Below, one piece after another: positions 1-9,018 of a stretch of DNA of 64,000 bases; position 1 is the stretch's first letter; each line of letters begins with the position of its first letter. The notes under the pieces were generated by a model. The model ran no database searches. It worked only from the letters and a program-made list of their open reading frames with translations, and was not told the origin of the DNA. The stretch is from Enterococcaceae bacterium OF42-14pH9A. Lineage in GTDB: Bacteria > Bacillota > Bacilli > Lactobacillales > Enterococcaceae. The stretch lies in NCBI GenBank assembly GCA_027692465.1, contig JAQEYU010000001.1, positions 744,001 through 808,000 of the forward strand, given 5' to 3'. The translations under genes and the position numbers were made by a program.

Positions 1-1
1 T

Positions 2-295
2 GTGGTGGCTTGTGGCGGCGGGATCGTATTGAAAGAATTGAATCGGGACATGTTGAAAGAGCACCCGACAGTCATCTACTTAAAAGCCGATCCTGATCAC
101 CTCTATCAGCGAATCCTGCAGGACCAGGTGAACAAACGTCCGCTGGCAGATGACAAAACTGCCGCAGAGGTCCGCGCAATCCTGCAACCGCGACTGCCTT
201 TATATGAAGAAGCGGCGGTGATCAAAGTCGATACAACCGGCAAAACGCCGACACAGATTGCAGCAGAAATTCTGGAAAGGTTGGCGGAAAAATGA
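2..295 (+). CDS. aroK: Shikimate kinase, C-terminal part (5' end outside window)
   Basis: This is the C-terminal 97 residues of a shikimate kinase, which phosphorylates shikimate at the 3-hydroxyl in the chorismate pathway. The visible part starts at the family's Gly-Gly-Gly shikimate-binding loop (ACGGGIV) and includes an RPLA segment matching the RPLL lid motif, plus the usual C-terminal helix. The P-loop lies upstream of the window. The stop codon overlaps the pheA start as ATGA, so the two genes are translationally coupled in an aromatic amino acid operon. Identity rests on motif and context. Confidence 0.85.
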   Translation: MVACGGGIVLKELNRDMLKEHPTVIYLKADPDHLYQRILQDQVNKRPLADDKTAAEVRAILQPRLPLYEEAAVIKVDTTGKTPTQIAAEILERLAEK

Positions 296-1143
296 AAATC
301 GGTTATCTTGGCCCCAAAAGTTCCTTCACTCACCAGGCGGCGCAAAAAGTCGCACCTGACGCCGAATTGATCGCCTTCCCCTCGATTCCCAAGTGTCTGC
401 AGGCCGCCGAACAAAAGCAGGTGGACTTTGCAGTGGTTCCGGTAGAAAATTCTCTGGAAGGCTCCGTCCACGCTACCATCGATCATCTCTTTCACAAAAG
501 CGGATTGACCGTGGTGCGGGAAATCATTCTTCCTATCAAACAACAGCTGCTGACTGCACCGTCGACTACAACTCAAGAGATTCACAAAATCATGAGCCAT
601 CCGCAAGCCTTAGCGCAATGCCAGGCCTATTTGGAGAAGCATTTCCCGGAAGCATTGATTGAGGCGGTCTCCTCGACGACTTACGCAGCTGAGTACGTCA
701 GTCGCCATCCGGAGGAAAAGATTGCAGCCATCGCTTCTGTGCAGGCAGCCAAGCAATATGACCTGACGATCGCAGCTGCTGCCATTCAAGACAATGATTT
801 CAATCAAACCCGCTTTTGGTTGGTAGCCTTGCAAGCAGATGTCCCTGATGAAACATTCTTTCAAAAAGCCGCTAAAATGACTGTGCTGTTGACGCTGCCC
901 TCCAACTTGCCGGGAGCCTTGCATAAAGCGCTGGCGGCATTCGGTTGGCGGGACATCGGTCTGTCAAAAATCGAATCCCGACCATTGAAAACCAGCCTGG
1001 GAGAATATTTCTTTGTTGTAGACCTTGCATGTGAACAGCCGGAAGCACTGATCAGAAATGCCCTGGAAGAGATCAGGTTGCTGGGAGTGACTGTCCGTAA
1101 CCTGGGAGCCTATCCGGTGAAGGTCATCACTGAAACGAAATAA
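292..1143 (+). CDS. pheA: Prephenate dehydratase
   Basis: A monofunctional prephenate dehydratase of 283 residues, converting prephenate to phenylpyruvate in phenylalanine synthesis. It starts with the typical MKIGYLGPKSSFTHQAA. The catalytic Thr-Arg-Phe motif is present as NQTRFWLV near residue 172. A C-terminal ACT domain carries the ESRP motif (KIESRPLKTSLGEYFF, about residues 224-240) that binds phenylalanine for feedback inhibition. There is no fused chorismate mutase, which is usual in Gram-positives. The start overlaps the aroK stop by four bases. Confidence 0.96.
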   Translation: MKIGYLGPKSSFTHQAAQKVAPDAELIAFPSIPKCLQAAEQKQVDFAVVPVENSLEGSVHATIDHLFHKSGLTVVREIILPIKQQLLTAPSTTTQEIHKIMSHPQALAQCQAYLEKHFPEALIEAVSSTTYAAEYVSRHPEEKIAAIASVQAAKQYDLTIAAAAIQDNDFNQTRFWLVALQADVPDETFFQKAAKMTVLLTLPSNLPGALHKALAAFGWRDIGLSKIESRPLKTSLGEYFFVVDLACEQPEALIRNALEEIRLLGVTVRNLGAYPVKVITETK

Positions 1144-1150
1144 TCGGTTT

Positions 1151-1176
1151 GAGCCCGCTAAAGCAGCGGGTTCTTT
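1151..1176 (+). terminator. Rho-independent terminator after pheA
   Basis: A 9-bp stem (GAGCCCGCT with AGCGGGTTC, one G-U pair) and a 5-nt loop are followed by a short T run eight bases past the pheA stop. The T tract is weak, so read-through toward the next gene is possible. Confidence 0.6.
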
Positions 1177-1431
1177 GCCATGTCCATGATACAGCTGTGT
1201 CTGGTGTGATCAACCTGAAATTCTGTCCGTCCAGCATCTGCTGCGAAAAGCTTTTTGAACAATCTGACTTCGAGGCTGCCGGCAAACACGGACGCTTGGA
1301 AAAAGGGCCCGTCGTGACAAGAGTGTTCGTTGTCGCCTTTCCTAAAAAAGAGTAAAATTTTGTAAGACGACGGATTTTTTGAAAACTGTAGGGTATCCTA
1401 ATGATATGCACAAAAGACAGGAGTGAAGCAC

Positions 1432-2565
1432 TTGGACAGTCGTAAAGACCGAAATAAAAAACTTTACGAGGAGTTGGAAGGCGGTCGCGAAAAAGGCAAG
1501 CTGTTTGCCAGAAGACCATTGGAAAATGAACCTCGGAGACCTGATAACGGGTACGAACCGGAGCAGACAGTATATAGTCAAAACGATCGTTACAATGGCG
1601 GTGGTCGGCCGCCTGAAGACCCGCGAAACGGCAAGGGAAAAGCACCCAAGCCGAAAAAAAATAAAAAGCGCCGAAAGCATCCTTTCCTTCGTTTTCTGGT
1701 CACACTCGTGGTATTGCTTCTCGTCTACAGTCTGGGTTCCTTTTATGCCGGCAAGATGTTTTCCAAGCAGGGGGACTTCTTATCTAAGCAGGAAAAAATC
1801 GAGTTCAACGGCTTTAAAAACAGTGACGGCTCCAGCAATATCCTGCTGATCGGCAGTGACAGTCGCGACGGAGAAGCAGCCCGTGCCGATACAATCATGG
1901 TACTGCAGTTGGATGGTCCGGCCAAAAAGCCGAAACTAATTTCCTTTATGAGGGACACGTTGGTGGATATTCCCGGTGTCGGTCAAACGAAGCTGAATGC
2001 TTCTTATGCTTACGGCGGTGCCGAGCTGGTCAGAAAAACGCTGAATCACAATTTCAATGTTGACTGCCGCTATTACACCATCGTTGATTTTCAGTCCTTT
2101 GAGCAGGTGATTGATACGCTGTTTCCGGGAGGTGTTGCCATCGATGCCGAAAAAGATATGAGTGCCTACATCGATGTCCCTATCACGGCCGGCCCTCAAA
2201 AGATGGATGGCCACACGCTTTTGCAATATGCCCGTTTTCGAATGGATGAAGAGGGGGATTTTGGTCGAGTGCGCCGCCAACAACAAGTCATGAATGCTGT
2301 TTTTGGCGGAATGAAAAATCCTTTGACTTTAGTGAAGCTTCCCTATGCTGCCGGTCAGGTAATGGGCGAAGCCGCTACGGATCTGCCGATGAGTTACCTG
2401 GTAAAGAATACGATTTCCATCGCCAAAGGTGCCGGCGGAATCGACCGCTTGTCTGTGCCGGTGGATAATTCATGGAATTACGGCTATGATGCCAATGGCG
2501 GAAGTGTGCTGGTCATCGATCAGGAAAAAAATCAGCAAGCCATCCGAAATTTCTGGGAAAAATAG
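1432..2565 (+). CDS. psr: LytR-CpsA-Psr (LCP) family cell-wall protein
   Basis: An LCP-family protein of about 377 residues. LCP enzymes attach teichoic acids or other glycopolymers to peptidoglycan at the outer membrane face. It has a long basic, hydrophilic N-terminus, one membrane helix near residues 85-105 (FLRFLVTLVVLLLVYSLGSF), then the LCP domain with ILLIGSDSR, SFMRDTLVDIPG and KLNASYAYGG, and the conserved arginines in YARFRMDEEGDFGRVRRQQ. I chose the TTG start because AGGAG at 1419-1423 is 8 nt upstream; the in-frame GTG at 1423 overlaps that site. The pheA-psr neighbourhood is the one known from enterococci, where Psr was first described. Gene symbol by context. Confidence 0.88.
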   Translation: MDSRKDRNKKLYEELEGGREKGKLFARRPLENEPRRPDNGYEPEQTVYSQNDRYNGGGRPPEDPRNGKGKAPKPKKNKKRRKHPFLRFLVTLVVLLLVYSLGSFYAGKMFSKQGDFLSKQEKIEFNGFKNSDGSSNILLIGSDSRDGEAARADTIMVLQLDGPAKKPKLISFMRDTLVDIPGVGQTKLNASYAYGGAELVRKTLNHNFNVDCRYYTIVDFQSFEQVIDTLFPGGVAIDAEKDMSAYIDVPITAGPQKMDGHTLLQYARFRMDEEGDFGRVRRQQQVMNAVFGGMKNPLTLVKLPYAAGQVMGEAATDLPMSYLVKNTISIAKGAGGIDRLSVPVDNSWNYGYDANGGSVLVIDQEKNQQAIRNFWEK

Positions 2566-2717
2566 GCTGTGTCGATAAACTCCGGTGGAACTCGGATTTT
2601 TGAGCTCCTGTCGAAATCAAAAGAGGGGTAAAGCACAACTTAGCTGGTATTAAAGCTGCCATTTACGACGCAGATTGCGGTAAAAAAACATCTGTTGCGA
2701 GCATTTTCAAACATGTC
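2566..2717 (-). repeat. Dispersed MITE-like repeat, copy 1 (reverse orientation)
   Basis: Starts immediately after the psr stop. It aligns along its length with the reverse complement of the copy at 59372-59537: an end containing AAACTCCGGTGG, an interior GAAATCAA...GGGTAAAGC, the segment TTTACGACGCAGATTGCGG, and a far end TTTTCAAACATGTC. Ends are diverged compared with the best copies. Confidence 0.8.
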
Positions 2718-2936
2718 TGCAGCTTCTTTTAAGCAGCATCCGCCGAGCCGCAGAAATACTTGCGGCTTTTTGACTGCAAGGAAGCACCTCGTTGCAGCTG
2801 TCGGAGGGGATTTCAAATATGCACCTTTTGGATATATTCATCAATCGGGTTTTATGCTATATTTATGTCAGTATGTTTTTTCACTATTTCGTACCAGCAG
2901 TTTTTGCATTTATTTTGCATTGAAATGAGGACAGTT

Positions 2937-3785
2937 ATGAAACTCGCAGTTGTAACAGACAGCACGGCAATTCTGCCGGAAGCTGTTGCGAACCATCCTG
3001 ATTTGTACGTCGTTGCGATCCCGGTGATCATCGACGGCAAGTTATATAACGAGGGCATCGATATCGAAGCCGACGAATATTACCACATGCTCAACAACAG
3101 CAAAGAATTTCCCACCACTTCACAGCCAGCTGTCGGAGAAGTGATGGATTTGTACGAACGTCTGAAAAAAGACGGCTATGACACAATCTTGAGTATCCAT
3201 CTTTCCGGTGGGATCTCCGGATTTGTCCATACCCTGGCCGGCATCAAAGATGAGTTTTCGGAATTGGAAGTGATTCCCTTTGACTCGGAGATCACCTCGA
3301 TGCCCATGGGCAACATGGTGGAGGCTGCGTTGACCATGAAAGATAACGGTGCTGACTTGACTGCTATCTTAGACCACCTGCGTATGATCCGGGACAACAC
3401 CTATGCGTATCTGATCGTAGATGACCTGAATAATCTCGTGCGGGGTGGCCGCCTGACAAACGGTGCAGCTTTGATCGGCGGTCTGTTGAAGATCAAACCA
3501 ATCTTGACTTTCGATAAAGGCAAGATCGTCTTGTCCGAAAAAATCCGTTCCTCGAAGAAAGCCTTCAATCGCGCTGAAGATCTGATCGGTCTGCGGGCAC
3601 AGGAGATCGGCCGACCGGTCCATTTCTATGTGATCCACGCCAACAATCTCCCTGCTGCCGAAGAAGAAAAAAACAAGTTACAGGTGAAATATCCCAACGC
3701 TGAGATCACTATCGGCCATTTTGGCCCAGTGATCGGCACCCATTTGGGAGAGCGGGCGATTGGCATCGCTTGTTCCGCTATTTGA
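2937..3785 (+). CDS. DegV family fatty-acid-binding protein
   Basis: A 282-residue DegV protein. The family binds fatty acids and can act as the FakB subunit that presents them to the kinase FakA for phosphorylation. It starts with the typical MKLAVVTDSTA and shows PTTSQPAVGE, the SIHLSGGISGF segment, LVRGGRLT, and a C-terminal IGTHLGERAIGIA. ATG 2937 is preceded by GAGG at 2927-2930. The frame is open further upstream to 2760, but that part reads as non-conserved sequence. Which fatty acid it prefers cannot be read from the sequence. Confidence 0.93.
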   Translation: MKLAVVTDSTAILPEAVANHPDLYVVAIPVIIDGKLYNEGIDIEADEYYHMLNNSKEFPTTSQPAVGEVMDLYERLKKDGYDTILSIHLSGGISGFVHTLAGIKDEFSELEVIPFDSEITSMPMGNMVEAALTMKDNGADLTAILDHLRMIRDNTYAYLIVDDLNNLVRGGRLTNGAALIGGLLKIKPILTFDKGKIVLSEKIRSSKKAFNRAEDLIGLRAQEIGRPVHFYVIHANNLPAAEEEKNKLQVKYPNAEITIGHFGPVIGTHLGERAIGIACSAI

Positions 3786-3796
3786 TCACAGTCAAG

Positions 3797-3820
3797 CCGG
3801 CCTGAAAGGGTCGGTTTTTT
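3797..3820 (+). terminator. Terminator after degV-like gene
   Basis: CCGGCC pairs with GGGTCGG across a TGAAA loop (one G-U pair) and is followed by six T residues, 12 bases past the stop codon. Confidence 0.7.
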
Positions 3821-3944
3821 CTGTACTCTGTAACCAGTGAAGTTCCCATCGTTTGCTGAAAACAACCGGGACGACGAGAAGGCTTTTCCCAAAGGAGCTG
3901 AGCCACCGACCGAGAGACTGTTTTTATTGCCCAAGACCAATCGT

Positions 3945-3997
3945 TTGATGCAATGGGTGACCATCGTTATAATTTAGTAAACTACTAATTTACTAAA
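3945..3997 (+). promoter_or_regulatory. Promoter with downstream palindromic operator
   Basis: A sigma-A promoter TTGATG (3945-3950), 17-bp spacer, TATAAT (3968-3973). Directly from the last base of the -10 runs a perfect palindrome with 9-bp arms, TTTAGTAAA (3973-3981) and TTTACTAAA (3989-3997). The arrangement suggests a repressor, MarR- or TetR-like, blocking transcription of the following gene. No candidate regulator gene is adjacent. Confidence 0.7.
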
Positions 3998-4009
3998 GGA
4001 CTGATTGAA

Positions 4010-4489
4010 ATGAAAATACCGACATCATTGAAACACAAACCGGTGATTGTGGTGGAAAACTATGACCGGATCGATGGCCGCAATGCCTTTGAAAGCGAAG
4101 CAAAAGGTCTGTCTTTAGGCCTGGCACAATGGAATGATCGGGGAAAGGTAGACATTTCAGGAAAAGTTTGGCGCTACACCGGTGAAAAATGGTCTCGTCA
4201 ATCAGAAGAGATGCCCTTGACCCGGATCTTGGACATGGCGATCCTGGTTGCCCGCACTAATCTTTATTTTCAGGATGCCTACCGCTATGAGAAGTTCTAT
4301 GATCCGGAAAATCCGGTGATTGACATTCTCGGTCTACAGGGAAACCGCATGACTGTGGAGGTGGATACCGACAACCCAAAAATTGATGAAGACATCCTGA
4401 TGTTCCACGATGCTCTGCAAAAAGACGGTGAACTGCTGGGGGAACGGTTCCGGACATTGAAACGACTGTTGGAAGAAGCGGGTTACTAG
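4010..4489 (+). CDS. Conserved protein, DUF6530-like
   Basis: A 159-residue soluble protein without signal peptide or membrane helix. From memory it matches the family called DUF6530 (MKIPTSLKHKPVIVVENYDRIDG, then SLGLAQWNDRG and VWRYTGEKWSRQSEE). No catalytic motif is evident; function unknown. It has its own promoter with a palindromic operator upstream and AAAGGA as ribosome site. A dispersed repeat begins on its stop codon, separating it by about 230 bp from the AAA+/VWA gene, so co-function with that gene is only a guess from proximity. Confidence 0.8.
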   Translation: MKIPTSLKHKPVIVVENYDRIDGRNAFESEAKGLSLGLAQWNDRGKVDISGKVWRYTGEKWSRQSEEMPLTRILDMAILVARTNLYFQDAYRYEKFYDPENPVIDILGLQGNRMTVEVDTDNPKIDEDILMFHDALQKDGELLGERFRTLKRLLEEAGY

Positions 4490-4649
4490 GGCGTGTCTGA
4501 AAACTCCAGTGGCAGATATTTTGGTCCTTTTCACCGCAATCTGCTCGTAAATGCGCAGCTTTGCACCACATAAGCTGCGCTTTTCTCCTTGATTTCAGCA
4601 AAAAGTCCGCAAAAATCTGGATTCCCCCAAAGTTTTCAGACGCGCCCTA
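4487..4649 (+). repeat. Dispersed MITE-like repeat, copy 2 (full length)
   Basis: One of the two best copies, 163 bp. The ends are inverted: GGGCGTGTCTGAAAACTCC on the left, and the right end is CAGACGCGCCC, with TA flanking both sides (TAGGGCG...CGCCCTA). Inside, GCAGCTT and AAGCTGC form a perfect stem around TGCACCACAT, so the whole element can fold into one long interrupted hairpin. No ORF. The first bases overlap the upstream TAG stop codon. Confidence 0.9.
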
Positions 4650-4716
4650 ATAAGTTTCGACAGTCGGCAAGCTTTTTTCGAAAAATGATGAAAAATAAAA
4701 TGAAGGAGCAATCATT

Positions 4717-6993
4717 ATGCAGACACCTTATTCCGTGACTCGCGAGCGGCTCTTCACTAAAGTTGAAAAAATGATGATTTGGCAAAAAACGGCCAGTCAT
4801 CAAACCGGTGAGATCGAGCTGCGCCTGGCCTCGGAAATCAAAAATAATTGGGACGACCCCGAATTGAAAGTTTTCAACGTTCTATTGGAAGGAGATGCCG
4901 GCTCCGGTAAGACAGAGATGGCCAAAGCGCTGTCTTATCATCTGCAGCTGCCTTATACCAAAGTCACCTGTTTTGCGGATATGGATAAATCTGATGTCTT
5001 CGGTGCCCTTTTGCCGGTCGTAGCCGCCGATGATGAGGAAGACAGCGAGTTGCTGGAGGCAATCTATCAGACAGATTCACTGCAATCAGTGTTGCATCTG
5101 ATTCAGCGGCACTATTCGATCCCGGCGGCCGCTGCCAAAGAAAAGCTGGCCCAACTGGTGAGCCGCATAGAAGAAACGGAGATGGCAACTCCGGTCCAGT
5201 ACAAATTTTACCCCTCAGAGATCGTTCGGGCATTGGAGAAGGGTTATCTGTTGGAGATCCAGGAACCGACTGTTATTCGAGATGCTTCCGTTCTGGTGGC
5301 TTTGAACTCGGCCTTGGAAGCAAACGGTATGTTGAATATTCCTACCGGGATCATCCAAAGGCATCCCGACTGTGTCATCGTAGTTACCACCAATCGAAAT
5401 TATCAAGGCAATCGACCGCTGAATGAATCGCTGCGGGACCGGATGCAGCATGCAGAAAAGATGGACCTGCCACCACTTGAAGTGATGGTGGAGCGGGGAA
5501 TCGCCAAAACCGGCTGTGAGGACCTCACAGCTATGACGATCATGGCCCGCATTATCCGTTTACTGGAGGAAACAGCCAAAGCCAATGCCATCAAAGGCGT
5601 GGCGGGCATGCGTTCTTATTTTTATTGGGTGAATACCCTGAAACAAGGTCAGCCGCCCCAAGAAGCCATTTATCCCAAAGTTCTCTACAAGCTCACGACC
5701 GATCCTGACGAGCTGCAAATCCTGGAAAATGCCTTGGATACCAGTGGTTTGCTGTCTGAACTGATAGCAGTCATCTCCGGCAGACAACTGCGGGAATACC
5801 GCGAGCAACGGGAAGGCCGCCGCCTTTCCTCAGAAGCAGCGGATGAAAGAAATATTACCGAGGAAGCAGAAGGGGGAACCTTGACCGCTCCTGATAAAAA
5901 ACAGGCAGAAACAGACGAGAATGAAAAAAAAGCTGAAAATACTGCAGAGCATTCCGATCCGGCAGACCGTCCGGCGGAAAAGTTGCCGGATATTTCGGAA
6001 GCCGCAGCCAGCGATACCGTCAGCCAGTCAGAAGAGGGGACCGCTACTCCTGACGATGAAGAAGTTATCCGGACCGGGGCGACTGCCGAAACAGAAGCCG
6101 ATCCTGCCGAACAGGAAAAACGCTTGAAGAAAACCCTCAATCGCAAAGCCCGGGAACTGCTTAAAACTACCATCCATGCCAAAGAAGGGCTTTTGATCCA
6201 TCGACCACAGCCGACAAAAGCTGATCGAGAAAAAGGGCGCATACTGGCACGTGCTGTCCGACCGCAAGTGGAGGAAGTCATCAAACAACTGAAAGAGATC
6301 CTTGAAAATCAACAAAGCGAAAGTTATGGCAAGGGAAAATTCACCGGCACCCGGTTTGATGCCAGCCGGGTGGCATATGGCGACTATCGGACCTTTGAGA
6401 AAAAGACACCACCTCACGATTCCCCGTCTTTGGCGATTGCCCTGCGAGTCGATGAATCCGGCTCGATGGTGCGGGAAGCCCGGATTGAAACGGCCCGGGC
6501 AGCCGCTGTCGCCGTGGCAGAATTTGCTGAGCAATTGTCTTTGCCTTTGATGATTTACGGAGACACAGCCGACCTTTCGCAACGGGAGAAAACTTCCATC
6601 TACTCTTATAAAGAATTCTCTGATGGCTTTTCAGATCTGTCGGGGAAGTTGGCCGGAATGAAATCGCGACAAAACAATCGTGACGGTGTACCGCTGCGCT
6701 TGCTGAGCGAGGCACTGGTTCAAGAAACAGCAACGACCAGATTGCTGATCTCAATCTCGGATGGACAACCCAAAGCATTACCGGACTATACCGGTGATAA
6801 GGCCAAAGAGGACATCCAGGAAGTCATTCGGGAGTATGAACGGCAGGGGATCATCTATTTAGCTGCCGCTATCGGAGAAGACCAAGAAACGATCCGTGAG
6901 ATATACGGTGAAAATCGCTTTTTGGATATCAGCGACTTAAGTAAGTTCCCGGAAGAACTAGTCAAGCTGCTGGCACGCTATTTAAACAGCTGA
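4717..6993 (+). CDS. AAA+ ATPase fused to a VWA domain (MoxR/NorQ-NorD-like)
   Basis: A 758-residue protein that puts an AAA+ ATPase and a von Willebrand A domain on one chain. The ATPase has Walker A GDAGSGKT at residues 59-66, a divergent Walker B LLEIQEPT near 178-185, and a sensor region VVTTNRNYQGNRPLNESLRDRM-like near 222-243. A long acidic, Ala/Glu-rich linker spans about 365-475. The C-terminal VWA domain (about 575-758) has a complete MIDAS: DESGS, NNRDG and ISDGQP, resembling NorD/CobT types. MoxR-type ATPases paired with VWA partners act as chaperones that insert metals or mature complexes; here the two are fused. Substrate unknown. GGAGC near 4706 precedes ATG 4717. Confidence 0.85.
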   Translation: MQTPYSVTRERLFTKVEKMMIWQKTASHQTGEIELRLASEIKNNWDDPELKVFNVLLEGDAGSGKTEMAKALSYHLQLPYTKVTCFADMDKSDVFGALLPVVAADDEEDSELLEAIYQTDSLQSVLHLIQRHYSIPAAAAKEKLAQLVSRIEETEMATPVQYKFYPSEIVRALEKGYLLEIQEPTVIRDASVLVALNSALEANGMLNIPTGIIQRHPDCVIVVTTNRNYQGNRPLNESLRDRMQHAEKMDLPPLEVMVERGIAKTGCEDLTAMTIMARIIRLLEETAKANAIKGVAGMRSYFYWVNTLKQGQPPQEAIYPKVLYKLTTDPDELQILENALDTSGLLSELIAVISGRQLREYREQREGRRLSSEAADERNITEEAEGGTLTAPDKKQAETDENEKKAENTAEHSDPADRPAEKLPDISEAAASDTVSQSEEGTATPDDEEVIRTGATAETEADPAEQEKRLKKTLNRKARELLKTTIHAKEGLLIHRPQPTKADREKGRILARAVRPQVEEVIKQLKEILENQQSESYGKGKFTGTRFDASRVAYGDYRTFEKKTPPHDSPSLAIALRVDESGSMVREARIETARAAAVAVAEFAEQLSLPLMIYGDTADLSQREKTSIYSYKEFSDGFSDLSGKLAGMKSRQNNRDGVPLRLLSEALVQETATTRLLISISDGQPKALPDYTGDKAKEDIQEVIREYERQGIIYLAAAIGEDQETIREIYGENRFLDISDLSKFPEELVKLLARYLNS

Positions 6994-7108
6994 TTTTCCC
7001 TCGAAGAAGAACATAAAATGATTATGTAAACCGGATGGCCGAATTAATCAAAATCAAGTCTTGCAAATGTTTTTTTATTCAGCTACATTTAATAGTAGAA
7101 ACGGTTGC

Positions 7109-7188
7109 AAAGAGACTCGGGACGATGTTGGTCTCCGCGTCTCTTTCTTGTTGAAGACAATCTGCTGCATCTGCTGTTGTCTTTGACA
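7109..7188 (+). terminator. Two strong hairpins in the leader before the EfrA-like gene
   Basis: AAAGAGAC (7109-7116) pairs with GTCTCTTT (7139-7146) with further pairing inside. A second 12-bp stem including two G-U pairs follows at about 7152-7188 (TGTTGAAGACAA with TTGTCTTTGACA). Neither has a good T run, so the first could be the AAA+/VWA gene's terminator and the second structural. Confidence 0.45.
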
Positions 7189-7215
7189 GATCGGATTTAC
7201 GTGCTTGTCCTTTTT

Positions 7216-7244
7216 TTGACAATCACGGAATATGTCTTTATACA
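7216..7244 (+). promoter_or_regulatory. Sigma-A promoter for the EfrAB-like operon
   Basis: TTGACA (7216-7221), 17-bp spacer and TATACA (7239-7244), 31 bp upstream of the first ATG, which follows AGGAAGGA. Confidence 0.75.
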
Positions 7245-7275
7245 TTTGTTTTTTTGATCAGAAAGGAAGGACGCT

Positions 7276-9018
7276 ATGCTAAAAACACTCTTAGCCAATG
7301 TGGGGCAGTACAAAAAAGATACGATCCTGACCCCAATCTATGTGGCAGGGGAAGTTGTTATGGATGTGGTGATGCCGTTGATCATGGCAGCCATGATTGA
7401 CCAGGGGATCGAACGAGGAGACAGCGGCACTATTTTGAAATACGGCGGCTTGTTGTTTCTCTGCGGACTTTTCGCACTGGTTTGCGGAACGATGGGTGCC
7501 AGAACAGCAGCAACGGCTTCTGCCGGTTTTGCCCGCAATCTGCGTCACAATATCTTCGACCGTATTCAAAACTTCTCTTTTGCCAACATCGACCGCTTTT
7601 CCACAGCGGGTTTGATTACGCGGATGACAACTGACGTCACCAATGTGCAAAATGCCTATCAGATGATCATCCGGATGCTGGTACGCAGTCCGCTGATCCT
7701 GATTTTTTCTTTGACGATGGTCTCTGTCATCAATGCCCAAATGGTGTTGATCTACTTGGCGGTGGTTCCATTTCTGGCCATCGGGCTGGCGATCGTGATC
7801 CATTTTGCCCATCCGCTGTTCATCAAGGTATTTCATACTTATGATCACCTGAACAACGTGGTCCAGGAAAATCTGCAGGGGATCCGGGTTGTTAAATCCT
7901 TTGTTCGGGAAAAACAACAAGAGGACCTCTTTGGAGATGTTTCCGAAAAGGTTTATAAGAACTTCACCCTGGCTCAGCGGATCGTCGCTTTCAATATGCC
8001 GCTGCTGCAGTTTTCCGTCTATACGTGTATGCTGCTTTTGTCATGGCTGGGTGCCCAGTTCATCGTGGACAAAGGGACCTTGACTACCGGAGAACTGGTA
8101 AGTATGTTCAACTATACGATGCAGATCCTGATGAGTCTGATGATGATTTCCATGGCATTCGTCCAGATTTTGATTGCTCGGACTTCTGCTGATCGAATCG
8201 TCGAGGTCTTTGATGAGAAAAGCAGCATCACCAACAAAGCTGAGCCCCTCACAGAGATTTCCGACGGTAGTATCCAGTTCAAGGACGTCTGCTTCAGTTA
8301 TGCAGATGATATGAACAAACTGGCACTGATCGATATCGATCTCAAAATCAACTCTGGCGAAGTCATCGGTATCATCGGCGGTACCGGCAGCTCCAAATCG
8401 ACTTTGGTTCAACTGATTCCACGGCTCTATGATGCCACGCAGGGATCAGTGATGGTAGGGGGGCATGATGTCCGGGATTACGATATGGTAACGTTGCGGG
8501 ATCAGGTTTCCATGGTACTGCAAAACAATGTTCTATTCTCCGGTACTATCAAAGAGAATCTAAAATGGGGCAATGAACAGGCTACTGACGAGGAAGTCAT
8601 AGCAGCTGCCAAAATTGCTCAAGCAGATCCCTTTATCCAGGAGTTTCCTGACAAGTACGATACGATGATCGCACAGGGAGGAAACAATGTCTCCGGTGGT
8701 CAGAAGCAGCGGTTAACTATCGCCCGCGCACTTTTGAAGAAGCCGAAAATCCTGATTCTGGATGATTCAACCAGTGCTGTGGACACCAAGACCGACCGGG
8801 AGATCCGGGATGGCTTGAAAAAAGCGATCCCCGGAACTACTACGATTATCATCGCCCAACGGATCACCTCGATTCAAGATGCCGATCGGATCATCGTGAT
8901 GGAAGACGGGCGTATCAATGGAATCGGTACTCACGAAGAACTGTTGGCCACCAATAAGATCTATCAGGAAGTAAGCGAATCTCAAGAGAAAGGATTTGGG
9001 GAACATGTTGACGAATAA
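7276..9018 (+). CDS. efrA: Heterodimeric ABC multidrug exporter, subunit A (EfrA/LmrC-like)
   Basis: A 580-residue ABC half-exporter: about six membrane helices in the first 310 residues, then the nucleotide-binding domain. Walker A is GGTGSSKST, the signature is VSGGQKQR, and Walker B reads ILILDDSTSAVD. Asp replaces the catalytic Glu after Walker B, the mark of the degenerate ATP site in heterodimeric exporters such as EfrAB, LmrCD and TM287/288. It overlaps the next gene, its likely partner. The promoter and a structured leader lie upstream. Substrates are likely amphipathic drugs by family analogy. Gene symbol is by analogy with E. faecalis EfrAB. Confidence 0.88.
   Translation: MLKTLLANVGQYKKDTILTPIYVAGEVVMDVVMPLIMAAMIDQGIERGDSGTILKYGGLLFLCGLFALVCGTMGARTAATASAGFARNLRHNIFDRIQNFSFANIDRFSTAGLITRMTTDVTNVQNAYQMIIRMLVRSPLILIFSLTMVSVINAQMVLIYLAVVPFLAIGLAIVIHFAHPLFIKVFHTYDHLNNVVQENLQGIRVVKSFVREKQQEDLFGDVSEKVYKNFTLAQRIVAFNMPLLQFSVYTCMLLLSWLGAQFIVDKGTLTTGELVSMFNYTMQILMSLMMISMAFVQILIARTSADRIVEVFDEKSSITNKAEPLTEISDGSIQFKDVCFSYADDMNKLALIDIDLKINSGEVIGIIGGTGSSKSTLVQLIPRLYDATQGSVMVGGHDVRDYDMVTLRDQVSMVLQNNVLFSGTIKENLKWGNEQATDEEVIAAAKIAQADPFIQEFPDKYDTMIAQGGNNVSGGQKQRLTIARALLKKPKILILDDSTSAVDTKTDREIRDGLKKAIPGTTTIIIAQRITSIQDADRIIVMEDGRINGIGTHEELLATNKIYQEVSESQEKGFGEHVDE

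Noticed and set aside
2760..2936. N-terminal extension of the DegV-like gene
   Set aside because: The open frame upstream of ATG 2937 is not like DegV proteins, and GAGG is correctly placed for the internal ATG.
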